Shown here: positions 59,872 through 64,000 of the stretch, in pieces | Layout of the letters: each line of letters opens with the position of its first letter | Position numbering within the stretch: the stretch's first letter is position 1 | From: Blattabacterium cuenoti | GTDB lineage: Bacteria; Bacteroidota; Bacteroidia; Flavobacteriales; Blattabacteriaceae | NCBI RefSeq assembly: GCF_014252455.1 | Contig: NZ_CP060245.1 | Span: forward strand, 24,172 to 88,171 | DNA: 64,000 nucleotides | Direction of reading: 5' to 3' | Notes under the pieces: generated by a model | Told to the model about the DNA's origin: nothing | The model's database searches: none | What the model saw: only the letters and a program-made list of their open reading frames with translations | Position numbers and translations under genes: made by a program

Positions 59872-61470
59872 ATGTCTAATTTAAAATATTCTGAAATATC
59901 ATCTATTCTAAAAAAACAACTATCTAATTTTAAATATGAATCAAAATTATATGAATACGGAATTATTGTTCAAATAGGAGATGGAATAGCTAGAGCTATT
60001 GGATTAAATTCGGTATTTTATGGAGAATTATTAGAATTTCATTCAGGAATAAAAGGAATTGTTTTAAATCTAGAAGAAGATTATGTAAGTATTGTATTAC
60101 TTAGTTCATCTAAAAATATTAAAGAAGGAGATAAAGTCAAACGTACTGGAAAAATATTATCTATTAATGTTGGAGAAAAAATGTTAGGACGTGTCATAGA
60201 CATATTAGGAAATCCTATTGATGGAAAAGGACCGATAGAAGGACCTTTATTTGAAATGCCATTAGAAAGAAAAGCCCCAGGAGTTATTTATAGAGAACCT
60301 GTCCAAGAACCTCTTCAAACTGGTATAAAATTTATAGATTCTATGATTCCTATAGGAAGAGGACAAAGAGAATTAATAATTGGAGATAGACAAACAGGAA
60401 AAACTACAATAGCTATTGATACTATTATTAATCAAAAAGAATTTTGGAAAACAAATCATCCTGTTTATTGTATTTATGTAGCTATTAGTCAAAAAGGATC
60501 TACAATAGCTAGAATAACGAAAATTTTAGAAGAACATGGAGCATTAAATTATACAATTATAGTCGCTGCTAATGCTTCTGAACCTGCATCAATTCAAGTT
60601 TTTTCTCCTTTTTCTGGTACCGCTATTGGAGAATATTTTCGTGATACAGGTCGTTCTGCTTTAGTAATTTATGATGATCTTTCAAAACAAGCTGTTTCTT
60701 ATAGAGAAATCTCTTTATTATTACGACGTCCTCCTGGAAGAGAAGCATATCCAGGAGATATTTTTTATTTACATTCTCGTTTATTAGAACGTGCAGCAAA
60801 AATTATTAAAGATCCAAAAATAGTAAAAAAAATGAATGATCTTCCAGAATCTATAAAAAAATATGTAAAAGGTGGTGGATCTTTAACTGCACTTCCTATT
60901 ATTGAAACTCAATCTGGAGATGTTTCATCTTATATTCCTACTAATGTTATTTCCATAACAGATGGACAAATTTTTTTAGAAAAAGATCTATTCCATTCTG
61001 GAATACGTCCTGCAATTAATGAAAGTATTTCTGTTTCACGTGTAGGTGGAGCAGCTCAAATTACATCTATGAGAAAAATATCTGGAACTCTAAAATTAGA
61101 TCAAGCTCAATTTAGAGAATTGGAATCATTTTCAAAATTTGGTTCAGAATTAGATACTAATACTAAAAAAATTATAGAAAAAGGAAAAAGAAACATAGCA
61201 ATATTAAAACAACCTCCTTATTCTCCATATAATATTTCGGATCAAATTGCTATTATTTATGCTGGAACTAAAAATCTTTTAAAAAAAATTCCTATTGAAA
61301 AAATTAATTCTTTTGAAAAAGAATATCTTTTTTATTTAAATGAAAAATATCAACAAATACTAAATGATTTAAAAAATGGAATTTTTAATAAAAAAATAAC
61401 AGATATTTTAGAAAAAGTAGCTATAGAATTAAGTGAACAATATATTTCTACTTCAGATTCAGATTATTAA
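59872..61470 (+). CDS. atpA: F1Fo ATP synthase subunit alpha
   Basis: A 532-residue alpha subunit. Walker A GDRQTGKT, the arginine-finger region '[12 protein letters not shown]'-type segment ('[13 protein letters not shown]') and '[13 protein letters not shown]'-type block (here [13 protein letters not shown]) are intact. It forms the head with beta, which is not in this window (atpD and atpC must lie elsewhere). 10 bp after atpH; its end is 16 bp before the atpG start. Confidence 0.96.
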   Translation: MSNLKYSEISSILKKQLSNFKYESKLYEYGIIVQIGDGIARAIGLNSVFYGELLEFHSGIKGIVLNLEEDYVSIVLLSSSKNIKEGDKVKRTGKILSINVGEKMLGRVIDILGNPIDGKGPIEGPLFEMPLERKAPGVIYREPVQEPLQTGIKFIDSMIPIGRGQRELIIGDRQTGKTTIAIDTIINQKEFWKTNHPVYCIYVAISQKGSTIARITKILEEHGALNYTIIVAANASEPASIQVFSPFSGTAIGEYFRDTGRSALVIYDDLSKQAVSYREISLLLRRPPGREAYPGDIFYLHSRLLERAAKIIKDPKIVKKMNDLPESIKKYVKGGGSLTALPIIETQSGDVSSYIPTNVISITDGQIFLEKDLFHSGIRPAINESISVSRVGGAAQITSMRKISGTLKLDQAQFRELESFSKFGSELDTNTKKIIEKGKRNIAILKQPPYSPYNISDQIAIIYAGTKNLLKKIPIEKINSFEKEYLFYLNEKYQQILNDLKNGIFNKKITDILEKVAIELSEQYISTSDSDY

Positions 61471-61486
61471 ATTTTTTAAAAAAAAT

Positions 61487-62368
61487 ATGATATCTAATAC
61501 AAAAGAAATAAAAAAAAGAATTTTATCTATAGATTCTGTTATAAAAACTACGGAATCTATGAAAATGATTTCTATTGTAAAATTACAAAAATATAAAAAT
61601 TTTTTAACACATATAAAAATATATTCAGAATATTTAGAAATTTTATTTAAAAATTTTTTATTAGAATGTGATAAAAATTTAAAAAATAATAGATATTTTA
61701 TTTCTAATAAAAAAAATAAATTATTTATTGTCCTTACTTCTGATCGTGGATTATGTGGATCTTTTAATTCCTTAATTTTTGAAAAAATTGATAAAATTTC
61801 TCAAAAAAAAGGTTTTTCTCAAAAAAAATGTTTTTTTTTCCCTATTGGGAAAAAAGGATTTGATTTTTTATTTAAAAAAAAATATAAAATATATAATCAA
61901 AAACAACTATTCAATGATTTAACTTATAATAATATTGATGTATTAATTAAAAAATTAATTAAAGATTTTATATCTAAAAAAATTACTTCTATATATTTAA
62001 TATATAATCATATAAAAAAATCTTTTTTTCAAGAAATTATTATAGAAAAATTATTACCTATTATTATTCCTACTTTTTTTTCAAAAAAAAAACATAGAAT
62101 ATCATATAATTATTTCCTTTTAGAACCATCTAAAGAAAAAATATTAAATATTTTAATACCAAAATTTATTAAAATTAAACTATGGAAAAGTTTATTAGAA
62201 TCATCTACATCAGAACATACTGCACGTATGATATCCATGCATAAAGCTACAGAAAACGCCCATAATATTAAAAAAAATCTCATATTAAATTATAATAAAG
62301 AAAGACAAACTACAATTACTAAAGAAATCCTTGAAATTATTAGTGGATTAGAAGCTTTAAATATTTAA
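61487..62368 (+). CDS. atpG: F1Fo ATP synthase subunit gamma
   Basis: A 293-residue rotor shaft. 'KRILSIDSVIKTTESMKMIS' is the N-terminal coiled coil and 'SSTSEHTARMISMHKATENA' the C-terminal signature; 'VLTSDRGLCGSFNS' is the central domain. I choose ATG 61487, which gives the standard length; the frame extends back to a GTG at 61433 inside atpA. Last gene of the cluster. Confidence 0.94.
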   Translation: MISNTKEIKKRILSIDSVIKTTESMKMISIVKLQKYKNFLTHIKIYSEYLEILFKNFLLECDKNLKNNRYFISNKKNKLFIVLTSDRGLCGSFNSLIFEKIDKISQKKGFSQKKCFFFPIGKKGFDFLFKKKYKIYNQKQLFNDLTYNNIDVLIKKLIKDFISKKITSIYLIYNHIKKSFFQEIIIEKLLPIIIPTFFSKKKHRISYNYFLLEPSKEKILNILIPKFIKIKLWKSLLESSTSEHTARMISMHKATENAHNIKKNLILNYNKERQTTITKEILEIISGLEALNI

Positions 62369-62398
62369 AATATAGATAATTATTTTATTTTAATTTTT

Positions 62399-63382
62399 AT
62401 GAAAACAATGTTAACAGGAATTCAAAGTACAGGGACTCCTCATTTAGGAAATATTTTAGGAGTTATTATTCCTTCTATAAAAATAACTAATAAATTAAAA
62501 AATGCTTCTTTTTTATTTATAGCAGATTTACATGCTTTAATACAACAAAAAATTCTAAAATTAGAAACTATTAAAAATAATACTTATCAAATTACTGCTG
62601 CATGGTTAGCATTTGGTTTAAATACAAAAAAAAATATCTTGTACAGGCAATCAGATGTTTCAGAAGTTACTGAATTAGCTTGGTATTTTAATTGTTTTTT
62701 TCCTTATAAAAGATTAACATTAGCTCATTCATTTAAAAATGAAAAAAAAAATAATTATAAAAAAATTAATGTAGGGTTATTTACTTATCCTATTCTTATG
62801 GCTGCTGATATTTTACTTTATAATGCTGAAATAATTCCAGTAGGAAAAGATCAGTTACAACATATAGAAATAACACGTAATATTGCTAATCGTTTCAATA
62901 AAAAAATAGGAAAAAAATTATTTTTATTACCTAAAGCTTTTATGAAAAAAGATACTATGTCAATTACAGGAATAGATGGAAAAAAAATGAGTAAATCTAA
63001 AAAAAATTGGATTAATATTTTTACTTCAGATGAAATTTTGAAAAAACAAATTATGAGTATACATACAGATAATAAATCTTATTATGAAAAAAAAAATCCA
63101 TATAATGATTCTATTATGTCTTTATATAAATTAATAGCCCCTATAGATAGGGTAGAAAATATGAAAAAAAAATATTTGCAAGGAAAATATGGATATTTAG
63201 AAGCAAAAAAAGCTTTATATGAAGAAATTATAAAAAAATTTTATGTAGAAAGAAAAAAATTTTTTTCTTTTATTGAAAATAAATCTTTATTAGATCGTAT
63301 TCTTTTTTTAGGTGCTAAAAAAGCCAAAGATATAGCTAATAAAAGATTACAATATATTCGAAAATCTTTAAAATTAATATGA
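62399..63382 (+). CDS. trpS: Tryptophan--tRNA ligase
   Basis: A 327-residue class I synthetase: HIGH-like 'GIQSTGTPHLGNILG', tryptophan pocket 'ILMAADILLYNAEIIPVGKD' and KMSKS in 'DGKKMSKSKKNWINIF'. Full length. Followed after 6 bases by a 17-bp palindrome and then the repeat ORF. Confidence 0.95.
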   Translation: MKTMLTGIQSTGTPHLGNILGVIIPSIKITNKLKNASFLFIADLHALIQQKILKLETIKNNTYQITAAWLAFGLNTKKNILYRQSDVSEVTELAWYFNCFFPYKRLTLAHSFKNEKKNNYKKINVGLFTYPILMAADILLYNAEIIPVGKDQLQHIEITRNIANRFNKKIGKKLFLLPKAFMKKDTMSITGIDGKKMSKSKKNWINIFTSDEILKKQIMSIHTDNKSYYEKKNPYNDSIMSLYKLIAPIDRVENMKKKYLQGKYGYLEAKKALYEEIIKKFYVERKKFFSFIENKSLLDRILFLGAKKAKDIANKRLQYIRKSLKLI

Positions 63383-63388
63383 ATATAA

Positions 63389-63405
63389 TATGTCATAATG
63401 ACATA
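63389..63405. promoter_or_regulatory. 17-bp perfect palindrome between trpS and the repeat ORF
   Basis: TATGTCAT, central A, ATGACATA. It stands in the only intergenic space upstream of the Cys-rich repeat ORF and has the form of a dimeric regulator's operator. It lacks a T-run, so it is not an obvious terminator. Confidence 0.45.
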
Positions 63406-63415
63406 ATTATATTAT

Positions 63416-64000
63416 ATGGCAAATATTTTGCAATTTTATCATTTTATAAAAATTTGTTTTATGATAAATTTTAAAAAAAATACTAAAATAAAAAACGAAA
63501 AAGAATCTTCTTGTTATCAAGAAGAAATAGATAAAAAAGAATCTTCTTGTTGTCAAGAAGAAATAGATAAAGAAGAATCTTTTTGTTGTCAAGAAGAAAT
63601 AGATAAAAAAAAATCTTCTTGTTGTCAAGAAGAAATAGATAAAGAAGAAATAGATAAAAAAAAATCTTCTTGTTGTCAGGAAGAAATAGATAAAGAAGAA
63701 ATAGATAAAAAAAAATCTTCTTGTTGTCAGGAAGAAATAGATAAAGAAGAAATAGATAAAAAAAAATCTTCTTGTTGTCAGGAAGAAATAGATAAAGAAG
63801 AAATAGATAAAAAAAAATCTTCTTGTTGTCAGGAAGAAATAGATAAAGAAGAAATAGATAAAAAAAAATCTTCTTGTTGTCAGGAAGAAATAGATAAAGA
63901 AGAAATAGATAAAAAAAAATCTTCTTGTTGTCAGGAAGAAATAGATAAAGAAGAAATAGATAAAAAAAAATCTTCTTGTTGTCAGGAAGAAATAGATAAA
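63416..64000 (+). CDS. Cys-rich tandem-repeat protein (3' end outside window)
   Basis: An open frame of 195 codons that runs off the window. It can start at ATG 63416 (MANILQFYHFIKICF) or ATG 63461 (MINFKKNTKIKNEKE). After a short Lys/Asn-rich lead it consists of repeats: three 12-residue units of type QEEIDKKESSCC, then seven full 17-residue units QEEIDKEEIDKKKSSCC and part of another. The longer unit equals the shorter with EEIDK duplicated. Each unit carries a Cys-Cys pair and an acidic/lysine helix-like heptad-like stretch. All indels are multiples of three, and the third-position changes (CAA/CAG) are synonymous, so the frame is under selection or recently expanded. I do not recognise the family; an extended N terminus of a known protein such as GrpE is conceivable. 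Confidence 0.72.
   Translation, partial: MANILQFYHFIKICFMINFKKNTKIKNEKESSCYQEEIDKKESSCCQEEIDKEESFCCQEEIDKKKSSCCQEEIDKEEIDKKKSSCCQEEIDKEEIDKKKSSCCQEEIDKEEIDKKKSSCCQEEIDKEEIDKKKSSCCQEEIDKEEIDKKKSSCCQEEIDKEEIDKKKSSCCQEEIDKEEIDKKKSSCCQEEIDK
63518..64000 (+). repeat. Tandem array: 3 x 36 bp then 7+ x 51 bp
   Basis: Units begin with CAA or CAG. 36-bp units: 63518-63553, 63554-63589, 63590-63625. 51-bp units: 63626-63676, 63677-63727, 63728-63778, 63779-63829, 63830-63880, 63881-63931, 63932-63982, then a partial unit to the window end. The units from 63677 on are identical to each other by eye. Each ends TCTTCTTGTTGT and contains a 9-A stretch. Confidence 0.95.

Noticed and set aside
63407..63628. 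Minus-strand frame rich in Phe/Thr repeats at the right edge
   Set aside because: It is the reverse reading of the first repeat units; the plus-strand frame is longer, starts with ATG and is open to the window end.
63518..64000. CRISPR array
   Set aside because: The units are contiguous and multiples of three with no unique spacers; the array is coding.

Overview
This 64-kb window is chromosomal DNA from a reduced, strongly A+T-rich member of the Bacteroidota (Flavobacteriales). It most resembles Blattabacterium, the cockroach endosymbiont. This rests on gene content: an alternative complex III (act) operon, a DUF3127 protein, an M16 peptidase pair, a ClpC with the Bacteroidota-type linker, Bacteroidota promoter elements (TAnnTTTG), an almost complete lack of Shine-Dalgarno sequences, no mobile elements and several eroding genes. 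The organism call is inference from families and composition; no database was searched.

Layout. 1-8747: ABC exporter end, SurA-like foldase, lptB, thiamine pyrophosphokinase, NAD(P)H oxidoreductase, mdh, gcvP, tsaD. 8748-15014: an Lrp-type regulator, a decayed 7TM-HD phosphohydrolase, a Ser-Pro-Arg tRNA cluster, clpP, a flippase, a dUTPase fossil, a sugar nucleotidyltransferase. 15072-24833: tatA, a lytic transglycosylase, recA, a metallo-hydrolase, the heme-delivery protein CcsBA, an acyltransferase, alaS. 24878-34532: sucA, sucB, a frameshifted binding-protein gene, two minus-strand genes, a 590-bp gap, frameshifted sucC, a dnaX with eroded ATPase motifs. 34621-41803: an N-domain-less clpC, nth, then a minus-strand block (DUF3127, SPFH, DUF59 and two M16 genes). 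41943-50034: actA-F, with actA frameshifted. 50043-53231: trkA/trkH and tsaB on the minus strand. 53279-57446: nadE, folE, cysS, a trans-sulfuration enzyme. 57632-62368: atpBEFHAG. 62399-64000: trpS, then an open, unlisted reading frame made of Cys-rich tandem repeats that runs off the window.

How it fits together. The window is rich in energy metabolism. SucA/B/C and Mdh are TCA-cycle enzymes, and thiamine pyrophosphokinase supplies the SucA cofactor. Quinol oxidation by ACIII needs CcsBA (heme attachment) and the Tat system (ActB has a twin-arginine signal), and feeds the F1Fo ATPase. ClpC keeps the ClpP-docking loop and clpP is also present.

Most interesting: (i) three genes (sucC, actA and a binding-protein gene) are each exactly one A short of frame inside a run of 10-14 A and otherwise open, which suggests polymerase-slippage rescue or homopolymer error; (ii) the Cys-rich 12/17-residue tandem-repeat ORF at the right edge; (iii) DnaX with every ATPase motif altered; (iv) recognisable fossils of dut and of a 7TM-HD protein.
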